NCBI RefSeq assembly: GCF_018860855.1
Contig: NZ_JAHKQE010000005.1
Span: 62,001-126,000 of the forward strand
Origin: Amphritea atlantica
GTDB lineage: Bacteria; Pseudomonadota; Gammaproteobacteria; Pseudomonadales; Balneatricaceae
Direction: 5' to 3'
Length of the DNA: 64,000 nt
The notes beneath the pieces are model-generated. The model was not told where the DNA came from and ran no database searches. It saw nothing but the letters and a program-made list of their open reading frames with translations. Shown piece after piece: positions 44,967-54,935 of this stretch; positions within the stretch are counted from its first letter, which is position 1, and every line of letters starts with the position of its first letter. Both the position numbers and the translations under genes were made by a program.

Positions 44967-45376
44967 TAGAGATACCCCAAACAGCGGCCATTCCAATTAC
45001 CGCTCAATAATAACCAACCAATTTAGTAGGAATTATGCCTTAAAGTAGCCCATAACTCCAATGATGCTCGATGTTCTCGTTGATGGTAGAAAGAGATTTA
45101 ATCCCTTTCAATGATGAAAGTCACACCATGAAGAAGCAGACAGTGGTTCATAATATCGAAGCTGGGCTCTATCACAATTACGATAACAATAGCTTACGGG
45201 TAAAGCACGCGAGAGCGCTGCAACACGGCCAAAAAAACTCACATTAAACCACACTGTCATTATGAGTAGTAAACAACTTATTTATCATTGATTAATGACT
45301 ATAGTTAAACCCATTACCAACCCGTTATTGGTCGGGCATCTGTTGAGGCGACACCTATAAAATGAGAAAACCGTAG
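44967..45376. other. Intergenic region before the diguanylate cyclase gene
   Basis: About 410 bp between divergent genes apbC and the GGDEF protein. I see no RNA gene or strong hairpin. One 39-codon frame (45128-45247) has only a weak ribosome site and is not called. Promoters for both neighbours should lie here. Confidence 0.4.
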
Positions 45377-47146
45377 ATGAAGTCTGTTCCATTACGCTGG
45401 TTGATCGTCACCCCCTTTGTCGTGCTGGCATTGATATCGGGCATAACGATGTACTTCGTTTCCACCGTTACTATTTCAAATATAGCCAATAGTGTCGGCA
45501 CGCAATACATCAAAGAAGTTGAAAACCGTATTTATGACCGTGTGCAAAATTTTATGGCACCGTTAAGCAATATTGTCGAAATGAACCTTGAGGCCTTTAC
45601 CCACCGGCCTGAGCTACTCGATGATCTCACCCCGCTCGCTAGTCGATTTTATGAGCAAGCCACGCCTTACAATCAAATGACCTTTATTTCGATGGCAACG
45701 GTGGATGGCCGCTACCTCGCCTCAGCACAAGACCCAACAAACAGGAGCAAGCACAATATCGCCGCCAATTTCATTAACAAACCGCTGACGATGGAAGGTT
45801 TTGAGTATGATCCGGTGAATAATATCGGCCCAAAAATACTGTCCGATGCCACCTTTAGCTATGACCCCAGAGGCAGACCTTTTTATACAGATGCCACTCA
45901 AGAGGCCAAAATGGCTTGGAGCGATATCCATCCTTATTACGGTTTTCCAACCCTCGGCATTGGCTTATCTGCACCCATATATGATCAAGCAGGTTCGCTT
46001 TTAGGGGTCACCGCCACCAGCATCGCGTTAATTGAGCTCGATAAATATCTTGAATCGCTTGAGCTCGTCGACGGGGCTTACATCTTTTTAGCCGAAGAAA
46101 ATGGGACACTAATCGCCACCTCGGATCACAGTGATCTATATCGCAAAGCGGATGGGGTTACCACCCGCGTTAACCTTAACAATCACCCAAATAAAGCCTT
46201 TCAAATGGCGAGTCAAAACTTAACACCGGGTACCCACAAACTCAGTGATAAAGGGCAGGAGTATTTATATTTCGTCCGATCGATCTCACTCAAGTATGGT
46301 AAAAACTGGCTCATCGGCATCCTAATTCCCAGCGCCTATCATAAGAGTTTATTAACAGACTACACTCAAAGCACTGTGCTCATTACCTTGGCACTGTTTA
46401 TCTGCATTGGCCTCATCGGCTCATTGATCGCTTGGTATATCGGCAAGCCCATACAAATGCTTAGCCAAGCAGCTAACAACAAGAATATTCAAAGTATTCA
46501 AAAACTACCTCAGCCGCTAAGCAATATCCGAGAGATCAACTCTCTGAGCCAAGGGCTCAGTTCGATGGCCGACAACCTTTTCGACATCATGCAGAATTTA
46601 GAGAAGAAAGTGGCGGAAAGAACATCTGTTTTACAGGACGAAAATGTTTCTCTACTTGAGAACTCGCTAACCGATGAGTTAACACAGCTCTATAACAGAC
46701 GAGGTTTTAACCTAGTATTGGAACCCGCCTTAAAAAAGGCTCAGCAATCCCACCAGCCAATCACTTTTGTATTATGCGATATTGACCACTTTAAGCGCAT
46801 TAACGATGAGTTCGGCCACAGCGCCGGTGATATTGCCTTAGTGGCCGTTGCTACAAACCTAAGAAATAACACACGAGCATCTGTCGATATTGTTGCCCGC
46901 TACGGCGGTGAAGAGTTCATCATGGTATTCATTAATACCGATGTTACTCAGGTAATGAATCGGCTCAACAGTATCCAAGAGAACTTCAAGACCCACCCTG
47001 TGATTAAGAACCAACACATCACTATGAGCTTTGGCGTAGTCCATGTGGATGCAGGTTTATCGATGTCTGTAGATGACCTGATTGAACAAGCCGATAGGAA
47101 ACTCTATCAAGCCAAAAATAGTGGCCGAGATAAGATTGTTAGCTAA
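45377..47146 (+). CDS. Membrane diguanylate cyclase (dCache-HAMP-GGDEF)
   Basis: A 589-residue c-di-GMP synthase. Membrane segments near 8-30 and 331-357 (VLITLALFICIGLIGSLIAWYIG) bracket a periplasmic dCache-like domain, with DPRGRPFYTDATQ and WSDIHPYYGFPTLGIGLSAPIYDQ typical of small-molecule-binding Cache domains. A HAMP-like linker (about 355-410) and coiled coil precede GGDEF. NSLTDELTQLYNRRGF and DIDHFKRINDEFGHSAGD lead to the intact active site ARYGGEEF near 514. No clear RxxD inhibitory site is seen in the five residues before GGEEF. The ligand is unknown. Confidence 0.9.
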   Translation: MKSVPLRWLIVTPFVVLALISGITMYFVSTVTISNIANSVGTQYIKEVENRIYDRVQNFMAPLSNIVEMNLEAFTHRPELLDDLTPLASRFYEQATPYNQMTFISMATVDGRYLASAQDPTNRSKHNIAANFINKPLTMEGFEYDPVNNIGPKILSDATFSYDPRGRPFYTDATQEAKMAWSDIHPYYGFPTLGIGLSAPIYDQAGSLLGVTATSIALIELDKYLESLELVDGAYIFLAEENGTLIATSDHSDLYRKADGVTTRVNLNNHPNKAFQMASQNLTPGTHKLSDKGQEYLYFVRSISLKYGKNWLIGILIPSAYHKSLLTDYTQSTVLITLALFICIGLIGSLIAWYIGKPIQMLSQAANNKNIQSIQKLPQPLSNIREINSLSQGLSSMADNLFDIMQNLEKKVAERTSVLQDENVSLLENSLTDELTQLYNRRGFNLVLEPALKKAQQSHQPITFVLCDIDHFKRINDEFGHSAGDIALVAVATNLRNNTRASVDIVARYGGEEFIMVFINTDVTQVMNRLNSIQENFKTHPVIKNQHITMSFGVVHVDAGLSMSVDDLIEQADRKLYQAKNSGRDKIVS

Positions 47147-47196
47147 TTGTTAGCCCTTGCCTGCTCGCCAATAACGCATGCCGTCGCCAAACTTAA

Positions 47197-48069
47197 CTAG
47201 GCCCAAAGCCCCAGCAGAAGGCTTTTTATTAACCCATAGCGCGCCGCTAAGGGGCGGTGTTTTTTATAGATAAGATACACCGTTTCATTGACAGGTGATG
47301 CCAGTGTTGCCAATTGAATTTGCTCGGGATAAGGAAAAGCCTTTACCGAAGACTGAGGTAAAACCGTAAAACCTAACCCCTGCGACACCGGCAGCAAAAT
47401 TTGACTGAGCTGATTGATATAGCCCGATGTCGCGATCTTTTCGATGCCTTGGTATAACTCAGGAAAGTTAGCCTGCAACACTTGTGTGGCGTAATGCTGC
47501 CCGTCGGAATGATCAATAAACCCCAACTGCAGCAATGTCTCCCAATTAGCCTCAATCCCTGCGGGCAGCACTAAGCAAAGTGCGTCTTCACCCAACACCT
47601 GCTGCTCTAATGTGGGTTCAGCGATTAATTGCGTCACGATGCCGATATCTGAACGATTTTTTTGAATACGTTCAATAATGGCCATATTAGGTGCCGCCTC
47701 AATATTCACAGTGATGGCTGGGTATTGCTGTTGTAACCCGAGTAACTGAGGGTAAAGCTGCATGGCCATAGAACCCGAGCAAGCGACCTTGCACGCCCCT
47801 CGATACTGGTCATCATCAGCCAGTGCACTCACTAATTCAGCCTCGGCATCTACTTGCTGTAAGCCAAACTGATACAAGCGCTCACCCGCCGGCGTTAGTT
47901 CAAATGTTTTGCCATAGCGATTCAACAATAGCTTATCCAGCGCGGTTTCAAGCTTTTTAATATGCTGACTCACCCCTGGTTGAGTCATATGCAACATTTG
48001 TGCGGTGTGGGTGAAATGCTTAGTTTGAACCAGACTCATGAAGGTACGTAGAAAAACGGGATTAATCAT
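47197..48069 (-). CDS. LysR-family transcription regulator
   Basis: A 290-residue regulator. The N-terminal winged helix (about 1-60) has FLRTFMSLVQTKHFTHTAQMLHMTQPGVSQHIKKLETAL. The effector domain (about 90-290) follows with SGSMAMQLYPQLLGLQQQYP. It diverges from the VOC-family gene across 119 bp, the usual arrangement when a LysR protein controls its neighbour. The intergenic region is AT-rich (ATTATCAAAATAATCATAAACG) and may hold its site. Confidence 0.9.
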   Translation of the reverse strand: MINPVFLRTFMSLVQTKHFTHTAQMLHMTQPGVSQHIKKLETALDKLLLNRYGKTFELTPAGERLYQFGLQQVDAEAELVSALADDDQYRGACKVACSGSMAMQLYPQLLGLQQQYPAITVNIEAAPNMAIIERIQKNRSDIGIVTQLIAEPTLEQQVLGEDALCLVLPAGIEANWETLLQLGFIDHSDGQHYATQVLQANFPELYQGIEKIATSGYINQLSQILLPVSQGLGFTVLPQSSVKAFPYPEQIQLATLASPVNETVYLIYKKHRPLAARYGLIKSLLLGLWA

Positions 48070-48188
48070 AATGTTAAATTATCAAAATAATCATAAACGA
48101 TAATTTTATATTAATCACATGGTTTTATACACTCTTTCTATACCCACTCTCCACCCCAAACCACAACAACCGCGTTGGAGCGAATACC

Positions 48189-48713
48189 ATGCAAGATTCA
48201 CCCACTAACACACCTAACGCCTACCCGCGTACTTTTTCCCATATAGGTATTTCAGTCCCTGATCTAGAGGCCGCTGTCAAATTCTATACTGAGGTACTCG
48301 GCTGGTATCTCATTATGGAGCCGACACTGATCATCGAAGATGACAGCCCTATTGGTGAGATGTGCACCGATGTCTTTGGTGACAACTGGGAATCGTTTAG
48401 AATTGCCCACCTATCAACCGGAGATCGCATCGGGGTTGAGCTGTTCCAATTTAAAAATCAGCAAAACCCTGAAGATAATTTTGAATACTGGAAAACCGGC
48501 GTATTTCACTTCTGCGTGCAAGACCCTGACGTTGAAGGCCTAGCAGAAAAAATTGTCGCCGCCGGGGGCAAAAAACGCATGGCAAAACCACGTTATTACT
48601 ACCCCGGTGAAAAACCTTACCGGATGATCTATATGGAAGACCCGTTCGGCAATATTCTAGAAATTTACAGCCATAGTTACGAACTGCACTATGCATCAGG
48701 TGCCTACAACTAA
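48189..48713 (+). CDS. VOC-family (glyoxalase/dioxygenase-like) protein
   Basis: A 174-residue vicinal-oxygen-chelate protein. Two beta-alpha-beta-beta-beta halves are visible. The first begins FSHIGISVPDLEAAVKFYTEVLGW, with H18 as a metal ligand. The second runs from GVFHFCVQDPDVEGLAEKIVAAGG to MIYMEDPFGNILEIYSH, with a glutamate ligand near 159. It could be a lactoylglutathione lyase relative, dioxygenase or resistance protein. The divergent LysR gene suggests inducible expression. Its stop codon is the first triplet of a heptamer repeat. Confidence 0.85.
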   Translation: MQDSPTNTPNAYPRTFSHIGISVPDLEAAVKFYTEVLGWYLIMEPTLIIEDDSPIGEMCTDVFGDNWESFRIAHLSTGDRIGVELFQFKNQQNPEDNFEYWKTGVFHFCVQDPDVEGLAEKIVAAGGKKRMAKPRYYYPGEKPYRMIYMEDPFGNILEIYSHSYELHYASGAYN

Positions 48714-48744
48714 TCCCTAATCCCTAATCCCTAATCCCTAATCC
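48711..48744. repeat. Telomere-like TAATCCC heptamer repeat
   Basis: Four full copies of TAATCCC and a fifth of six bases start on the stop codon of the VOC gene. A short tract like this can change length by slippage; here that could only change sequence past the stop. Confidence 0.9.
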
Positions 48745-49274
48745 AAACATCCTCAAGACAACCGCGGCAGCGATAACGCTGGCTCAGGTCATCGCAGCCG
48801 CTTTGCTTTAATAGTGACTGTCAATTTGTCACAAGAAAATAGTGCTTAACCCTCAACGGGGATTAGATAAGGTAGTTATCTGCTATTCACCCGCCGTTGT
48901 AGGCGTGTCATTTGGAATCCTGCTACCACTAAAATCCTCACCCTATATCACGATAACACTGATCAGTAGGCGGCCCTCCCCAGTATGAAGCGATATTCGC
49001 CTACGCATTCAAATAAGCATTTGATGTTAACGGTGAAGCGCCTAGCAGCGGTGAACGATTCGCTTGCTTGATGCTAACCATTGAGCCTCAAACCCCAACC
49101 ACTGAAATGACAACAGTGCCATCGCTATGATATTTTCTCGATAACACCCCTTAAAAAATGGCATACTGATCCGCGCCACATCCGCCAATATTTAGCTTAT
49201 TAACACATCCTGACTCGCTGCATTAGAGACAGCAATATCGCTAGCAATAAGACTTTCGAACAAAAGAATTCATT
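48745..49274. other. Intergenic region before the Kef-type antiporter
   Basis: About 530 bp. Apart from the hairpin at 48764-48801 I see no gene, RNA or repeat. Short frames lack ribosome sites. The promoter of the antiporter gene probably lies in the last 150 bp. Confidence 0.4.
48764..48801 (+). terminator. Terminator after the VOC gene
   Basis: GCGGC-A-GCGAT pairs with ATCGC-A-GCCGC (10 bp around an A-A mismatch) over a 16-base loop and is followed by TTTGCTTTAAT. Confidence 0.65.
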
Positions 49275-51122
49275 ATGACGACTTACTTCATCCAAGCTGC
49301 TATCTACCTCTTAGTTGCAGTCATCTGCGTGCCGCTAGCCAAACGACTGGGGTTAGGTTCGGTGCTAGGTTACCTCATCGCCGGTGTCATCATCGGCCCT
49401 ATTACCGGATTAGTCGGAAACGAAACAACCACTATTCAACACTTTGCTGAGTTTGGTGTCGTGATGATGCTCTTTATTGTGGGTCTAGAGCTTTCACCTA
49501 AAGCGCTATGGAATATGAAAAACCGACTCATTAGCTTGGGCGGTTTACAACTTAGCTTAACCACCCTAATTATCACCCTGCTAGGTATGGCATTAGAGTT
49601 TCCATGGCAACCCTCATTAGTGGTCGGGCTCATATTTTCGCTATCATCAACCGCGATCGTCATGCAAACTTTCGCCGAAAAATCACTCAACAAAACCGAC
49701 GGTGGCCGGGCCGCATTTTCCATTTTGTTATCTCAAGATATCGCCGTTATTCCGATGCTGGCGGTCATTCCTCTCTTAGCGATCCCAACCTATTTTGGTA
49801 TGCCAGAGATCGCCTCATCAGCCTCAGAGCACGACAACATTTCATTAGTTGAACAGCTATCTGGCTGGCAATATGCAGGTGTTATCGCCTTTGCAATCAC
49901 TCTGATTATTGTCGTCGGCCATTATGTGTCGAAACCCTTGTTCACCTGGGTTGCCAACACGGGGCTACGCGAAATATATACCGCCACCGCATTATTACTG
50001 GTTATCGCTATCGCTGCGTTGATGAGTTTAGTCGGCCTGTCGCCCGCACTGGGAACATTTTTAGCCGGAGTTGTGTTGGCGAACAGCGAATTTCGGCATG
50101 AATTAGAAAGTAACATTCAGCCTTTTAAAGGCTTACTGCTGGGGCTATTTTTCATTACGGTAGGCGCGGGGATTAGCTTTTCAGTTATTGCTGAAAACTT
50201 CTGGCTGATTAGTAGCTTAACGCTGGCGGTTATTATCATAAAGGCATTGGTACTATTATCCTTAGCGATCATTTTTAGGATTAGAAAATCAGATGGCTGG
50301 TTACTGACATTAAGCTTGGCACAAGCGGGGGAGTTTGGTTTTGTCGTCCTCAGTGTGTCATCACAGAGTCAGGCACTCCCCGGCGAATGGATCGCCATCC
50401 TATCGCCGGTGATCACCCTTTCTATGTTTTTGACTCCGCTACTCTTCATCTTATATGACAAGGTTATCACCCCTAAATATCTCGTCAGCCAGCAACCGAA
50501 AGAAGCCGATAGTATCGATAAAAAGGGGCAAGTCATCATTGCCGGCATTGGCCGCTTTGGACAGGTTATCAATCGCTTATTAACCGTAAATGGTTTTGAA
50601 ACCACGGTTATTGACCAATCAATCACTGTGATCGATAGAGTTAAAAAGATTGGCATGCATGCTTACTTTGGCGATGCGACCGATCCTGCCCTGTTAAACA
50701 CCGCAGGGCTTGATGAAGCATCGCTGTTCATCATAGCCATCAATGATAAAGAGCGTGTCTTACCGTTGATTAAACATGTAAAGCAGTTTCACCCAAACTT
50801 ACCGATCGTTACACGCGCTTATGATCGTGGTCAGGCCTATGCCCTCGAAGAGGCCGGTGCTGATCATGTTTTTATTGAATCCTATTTCACTGCCTTGGAA
50901 ATGAGCAAAACATCATTACAGGTATTGGGTTTTTCACAGAGTAATGCCGAAAAAGCGAAATCAGTGTATTACCAGACGGAACAACAACACCATAAAGACC
51001 TGCTAAAAGCGTCCATTGATGCCAATAAAGAAAGTCATCTGGTTAATAACTATATCGAACTGTTTATCTCGCTAGAAAAAGAGATGCAAGCAGCGATGAA
51101 AGAGCAACTTCAGGATAAGTAA
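49275..51122 (+). CDS. Kef-type cation/proton antiporter (CPA2) with TrkA-N domain
   Basis: A 615-residue membrane protein. About twelve to thirteen hydrophobic segments span 5-390, including LGYLIAGVIIGP, FGVVMMLFIVGLELSPKALWNM and SLSSTAIVMQTFAEK of the CPA2 core. A cytosolic Rossmann domain follows: QVIIAGIGRFGQVINRLL (about 417-434), an aspartate at the second strand and FGDATDP. Family members exchange potassium for protons and are gated by ligands at the TrkA-N/KTN domain, such as glutathione adducts in KefB/C. The exact subfamily is not decided. It is monocistronic and converges on the three-domain acyltransferase gene. Confidence 0.92.
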   Translation: MTTYFIQAAIYLLVAVICVPLAKRLGLGSVLGYLIAGVIIGPITGLVGNETTTIQHFAEFGVVMMLFIVGLELSPKALWNMKNRLISLGGLQLSLTTLIITLLGMALEFPWQPSLVVGLIFSLSSTAIVMQTFAEKSLNKTDGGRAAFSILLSQDIAVIPMLAVIPLLAIPTYFGMPEIASSASEHDNISLVEQLSGWQYAGVIAFAITLIIVVGHYVSKPLFTWVANTGLREIYTATALLLVIAIAALMSLVGLSPALGTFLAGVVLANSEFRHELESNIQPFKGLLLGLFFITVGAGISFSVIAENFWLISSLTLAVIIIKALVLLSLAIIFRIRKSDGWLLTLSLAQAGEFGFVVLSVSSQSQALPGEWIAILSPVITLSMFLTPLLFILYDKVITPKYLVSQQPKEADSIDKKGQVIIAGIGRFGQVINRLLTVNGFETTVIDQSITVIDRVKKIGMHAYFGDATDPALLNTAGLDEASLFIIAINDKERVLPLIKHVKQFHPNLPIVTRAYDRGQAYALEEAGADHVFIESYFTALEMSKTSLQVLGFSQSNAEKAKSVYYQTEQQHHKDLLKASIDANKESHLVNNYIELFISLEKEMQAAMKEQLQDK

Positions 51123-51222
51123 AACGACAGGTTGGCAGCCCTTTGCGATAACCCCCTTAGCCTACGATCAACTGAGTGTTTTTGCGGGTTTTCTACGGTC
51201 ATAAAGCAAACGGAAAAGTCGA

Positions 51223-51254
51223 GCGCCTCGAAAAAGAAACCTTTTAAGAGGCGC
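51223..51254. terminator. Hairpin between convergent antiporter and acyltransferase genes
   Basis: Arms GCGCCTC (51223-51229) and GAGGCGC (51248-51254) enclose an 18-base A/T-rich loop. It lies 100 bp past the antiporter stop and abuts the end of the leftward gene. Confidence 0.55.
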
Positions 51255-51263
51255 GATGAATCA

Positions 51264-54200
51264 TCAAGCGTTCATCAACTGCTCTGCCATCAGCCGTGCA
51301 GCGGGATAATCCGTTTTACCGCTGCCCAACAGCGGCACCTGATCAACCCGAAAGATCTTGGCCGGTAACATCAACGGTGCAATCTGACTGACTAGAACCC
51401 GGCGGAAAGCGTCTACCTCGATATCCGCATCCACCAACAGCACGACCTGCTCGCCTTTACGCTCATCCGGCATATTAATCGCCACCAGCCCAGCATCATC
51501 TTGCTCAAGGTGTTTGCGTATCTCAAGTTCGACCGCCCCTAGGCTGACCATCTCGCCACCGAGTTTGGCAAACCGAGAATAGCGATCAACAATGGTTAGG
51601 AAACCATCCTCGTCGAGGTGGCCTTTATCTCCGCTTTTATACCAGCGCAGCCCGTCCAGCTCGACAATAACCTCTGCGGTTTTAGTTGGATTATTAAGAT
51701 AGCCCTGCATAATCTGCGTGCCACCGATCAGAATCAAACCATCCTCACCGGTCGGTAGCTCCGCCAACGTCTCGGGGTCAACAATCCGAAAAGTCGATCC
51801 AGGTAACGCCAGACCTACGGTGCCAGAACGGGTGCCCACCTGTAAAAACCAGCCATCGACCGACAGATGATCCGGCAAATTGACACTGGCCACCGGGGTT
51901 GTCTCCGTCGAACCATAGCCCTCAACCACCGGTACCCGAAAACGTGTTTCAAATGCTTGCCGCACCGCGGGATCAAGCCGCTCCGCGCCAGCAACGGCCA
52001 CGCGAATAGACTGAAACATCAACGGGTGAAGCTTTTTAGTGCGAGTATAGAGGCGCAAAAATGTCGATGTCGCACAGATTATCGTCGCCCGATATTTAGC
52101 CACCCCTTTACCGATATTGAAACCATCGGTTGGGTCCGGGTGACACACCACCGGTATCCCTTCAATCAATGGCATAAAGGTGGTGACCGTCAGACCAAAA
52201 GCGTGGAACAGCGGCAGTGTCGCCATAATGCAGTCATCATCCCGCACATTTAACACATCGGCAATCTGACGTAGATTAGCCAAAATATTCCGATGACTCA
52301 GCATAACCCCCTTCGGCGCGCCTTCACTGCCGGACGAAAACATAATCGCAGCGGTATCTTCAACTCGACGCCCGGCACCTAACCAGCCCTGTAGAACGGA
52401 GGTAGGTAGAAAACTCAGCAATCCCATGGTTAGCAGTGCTTCAGTTTTGCCAATCGTCTCTTTAACCTCTTCCATGTAGACCACCTGACGCCCGGCAAAC
52501 AGCGGTTCAGGATCAATACCACGGGCCTTCAGTTTAGCCACAAACTTATGTGCCGTTAGAATGGTGCGAACCTCAGCCTGTTCCAACGCCGCTAATTGCG
52601 CCGCCTCACTGGCAGTAAAGTTCAGGTTAACCAGTGTCCGTCCGGCAAATAATCCGGCGAGGTTAGCAATGGCGCCGGCACTCGAGGTCGGCAGCAATAA
52701 TCCTAACCGCTGCCCCGGTGTTTTTTTAAGCCGCCGACTAAACAGCACCACGGCGGTTAACAAACGGCGATAACTGAGCGGTTCACCCTGCACTTCGGTA
52801 ATGGCCATATCAGACAACTGAGATTTGGCCGTCTGAATAAAACTTTGTGGGATCGGTTTCAGGGTCTGGGTATAACGCTCCCATGTATGAATCGATAGCT
52901 CAGTGACTTTCTTCTTAACCTCAGAAGCGTTGCTGCTGACCGGCATCGGCTGCCCGTAAGCGACAATCACATCTCGCTTCAACCCACCACGGCGAATGGT
53001 CTTCATCTTATCGGTGGAGCGAGAAAAACGACTGCCCCATAAGCCTCGTAGATAAAAGGGTACGATGACGCCATTTGCCCCTTCACAAGCATGCTCAAAA
53101 CCCCGTTTAAACTCGCCGATCTGACCGGTATAACTGATCGCGCCTTCAGGGAAGAGACACACCACATGACCCGCGCTAATCAGCTCTCTGACACTATTCA
53201 ACGCTTCGCGGCTTTTGCCCTTAGAGATAGGCACCACTTTATACATCGATAAAAACCATTTCAGGTACCAGCGCTCGTAGATTGAACGCTCCATCACGAA
53301 ATGGATATGGCGTGGGCAAGCCATCTGGATCATCGCCCAATCCAACCAACTAATATGATTACCCAGCAACAGCACACCTTGGCCAGCGCGGGGCAGGTTT
53401 TCAAAGCCCAATACCTGCAGATTATATTTACGCTTAATCAGTCCGGCCACCAGCACCCGTACCAATGCTTGCGGTAGCATCCGAATCGCGCAGAGCGCTC
53501 CGATCACAGCGATGAAGGCCAGCAACCAAAGCAACCACAAGCCATCGATGCCGGCCCAAGCAAACAGCACAGTCAAACAGAGAAAGCCGAGCATGGCGAT
53601 GTTCTGAATAAAGTTACTGCCAGCCAATACCTTACCGGTTTCTTTTTGACCCGCATTAAATTGAATCAGTGATTGCAGAGGGACATTCAATAGTGCCCCG
53701 CTCAGGCCGATCAGGAAAAAAATACCGCCTTGGGAATAGACCGATGCCGCCTGCGGCAACAACACCAAACCCGTAGCAATACCGACCGCACCCAAAGGAA
53801 TCAGACCGATATTGATATAGTGAGGCGACCAACGACCCGCCAGCACAGAGCCGGCCATAATACCAACGCCCGCTAGCGCCATCGTGCCCTGAATCACAAA
53901 GGTGTTATGAATCCCATGATGAGCTTCCGCCACCGCAGGAAACACCGCCAACATCACTTGGCTGACCGACCAAAACAGCGAGACACCAACAATCGACAAC
54001 CAGATAGTACGATTATGATAGATACCTGAGACATTCTGACGCAGCGTCTTACCGCTGCGGTAGGCCCGCCAGTCATAATTTAACTGATGATCGGTCTCCC
54101 GGGTTTTAGGCAAACGATACGCTAAGAGCAACTCACCGATAGCACCCAGCACCAACAACCAACCTAACGGGGCGATCTTACGTAAACTCTCTTCGGGAGA

Positions 54201-54716
54201 TAACTGAAAAGCCCCCTCAACGCGTATCTCAAACAGCAACGAAAACACAGCAATGCCGGAAAGGATAGCCACCATGGTGACCGCCTGAACCCAGCCATTA
54301 CCCTCGGTGATATTTTCTTCGCCCACCAGTTCGCGGATAAAACCATATTTCGCCGGAGAGTAAAAAGCACTTTGCAGCGCCAACACAAAGGTCAGCGCAA
54401 AGGCGGCTAAAAACCAGCCTTGAAAATAACAGAGGGTTATCAGCAGCGTGGCGCCAACCGCCGCCCAAGCGGAAAACCTCATAACGCGACTTTTAGGGTA
54501 TTTATCGGCCAGAAATCCCGCCGGAGTGAACAGCATAATAAAGGGGAGCAAAATCAAACCATTGACCACGGCGGTCAAGACAATTTGCAGATCACCGTCA
54601 TACGCTTTAAACAGCGTATTTTGAATAATGATTTTATGCCCAAGATCGACAAACGCATTGATAAAGGCGATGGCAATAAACGCCAAAAAGCCATTGATAC
54701 GAAGAAGTGCTGACAT
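51264..54716 (-). CDS. aas: MFS / acyltransferase / acyl-ACP synthetase fusion (Aas-type)
   Basis: About 1150 residues in three modules. Residues about 1-400 form a twelve-segment MFS transporter like LplT (lysophospholipid flippase). About 430-620 is a PlsC-type acyltransferase with the catalytic HxxxxD box (GNHISWLDWAM) and FPEGAISYTG. About 650-1140 is an AMP-forming acyl-activating enzyme with the P-loop FSSGSEGAPKGVMLSHRN, VEGYGSTETTPV and YKSGDKGHLDEDGF. In E. coli LplT and Aas are two neighbouring proteins that import and re-acylate lysophospholipids; here all three activities are in one chain. ATG 54716 has AAGGAGAG six bases ahead. Confidence 0.92.
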   Translation of the reverse strand: MSALLRINGFLAFIAIAFINAFVDLGHKIIIQNTLFKAYDGDLQIVLTAVVNGLILLPFIMLFTPAGFLADKYPKSRVMRFSAWAAVGATLLITLCYFQGWFLAAFALTFVLALQSAFYSPAKYGFIRELVGEENITEGNGWVQAVTMVAILSGIAVFSLLFEIRVEGAFQLSPEESLRKIAPLGWLLVLGAIGELLLAYRLPKTRETDHQLNYDWRAYRSGKTLRQNVSGIYHNRTIWLSIVGVSLFWSVSQVMLAVFPAVAEAHHGIHNTFVIQGTMALAGVGIMAGSVLAGRWSPHYINIGLIPLGAVGIATGLVLLPQAASVYSQGGIFFLIGLSGALLNVPLQSLIQFNAGQKETGKVLAGSNFIQNIAMLGFLCLTVLFAWAGIDGLWLLWLLAFIAVIGALCAIRMLPQALVRVLVAGLIKRKYNLQVLGFENLPRAGQGVLLLGNHISWLDWAMIQMACPRHIHFVMERSIYERWYLKWFLSMYKVVPISKGKSREALNSVRELISAGHVVCLFPEGAISYTGQIGEFKRGFEHACEGANGVIVPFYLRGLWGSRFSRSTDKMKTIRRGGLKRDVIVAYGQPMPVSSNASEVKKKVTELSIHTWERYTQTLKPIPQSFIQTAKSQLSDMAITEVQGEPLSYRRLLTAVVLFSRRLKKTPGQRLGLLLPTSSAGAIANLAGLFAGRTLVNLNFTASEAAQLAALEQAEVRTILTAHKFVAKLKARGIDPEPLFAGRQVVYMEEVKETIGKTEALLTMGLLSFLPTSVLQGWLGAGRRVEDTAAIMFSSGSEGAPKGVMLSHRNILANLRQIADVLNVRDDDCIMATLPLFHAFGLTVTTFMPLIEGIPVVCHPDPTDGFNIGKGVAKYRATIICATSTFLRLYTRTKKLHPLMFQSIRVAVAGAERLDPAVRQAFETRFRVPVVEGYGSTETTPVASVNLPDHLSVDGWFLQVGTRSGTVGLALPGSTFRIVDPETLAELPTGEDGLILIGGTQIMQGYLNNPTKTAEVIVELDGLRWYKSGDKGHLDEDGFLTIVDRYSRFAKLGGEMVSLGAVELEIRKHLEQDDAGLVAINMPDERKGEQVVLLVDADIEVDAFRRVLVSQIAPLMLPAKIFRVDQVPLLGSGKTDYPAARLMAEQLMNA

Positions 54717-54880
54717 CCTACTCTCCTTGACAGAACGAAGCAGTGACGGACCATACCGATGCGATGACAACCGGCGCTGAAGTTAAACTGAGCATAACAC
54801 TACCTCCCGTTAAAATGATTCCGGAAGTATCTTTTTATCGCGTCAACCGCGCTATCTCTGCAGAAGGAGTATTAAAATAT

Positions 54881-54918
54881 AATACCCTTGGGTGAGTTCA
54901 GAACACCCAAGGTGTATT
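54881..54918 (-). terminator. Terminator after trmA
   Basis: Arms AATACCCTTGGGTG and CACCCAAGGTGTATT pair nearly completely around a nine-base loop. Read leftward from trmA the stem is followed by TATATTTTAATAC. It separates trmA from the fusion acyltransferase gene on the same strand. Confidence 0.85.
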
Positions 54919-54935
54919 TAAGCAGGATCAGACCA

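Noticed and set aside
45128-45247. 39-codon plus-strand frame before the diguanylate cyclase
   Set aside because: Only a weak GAAAG precedes it, the composition is unremarkable, and no terminator follows.
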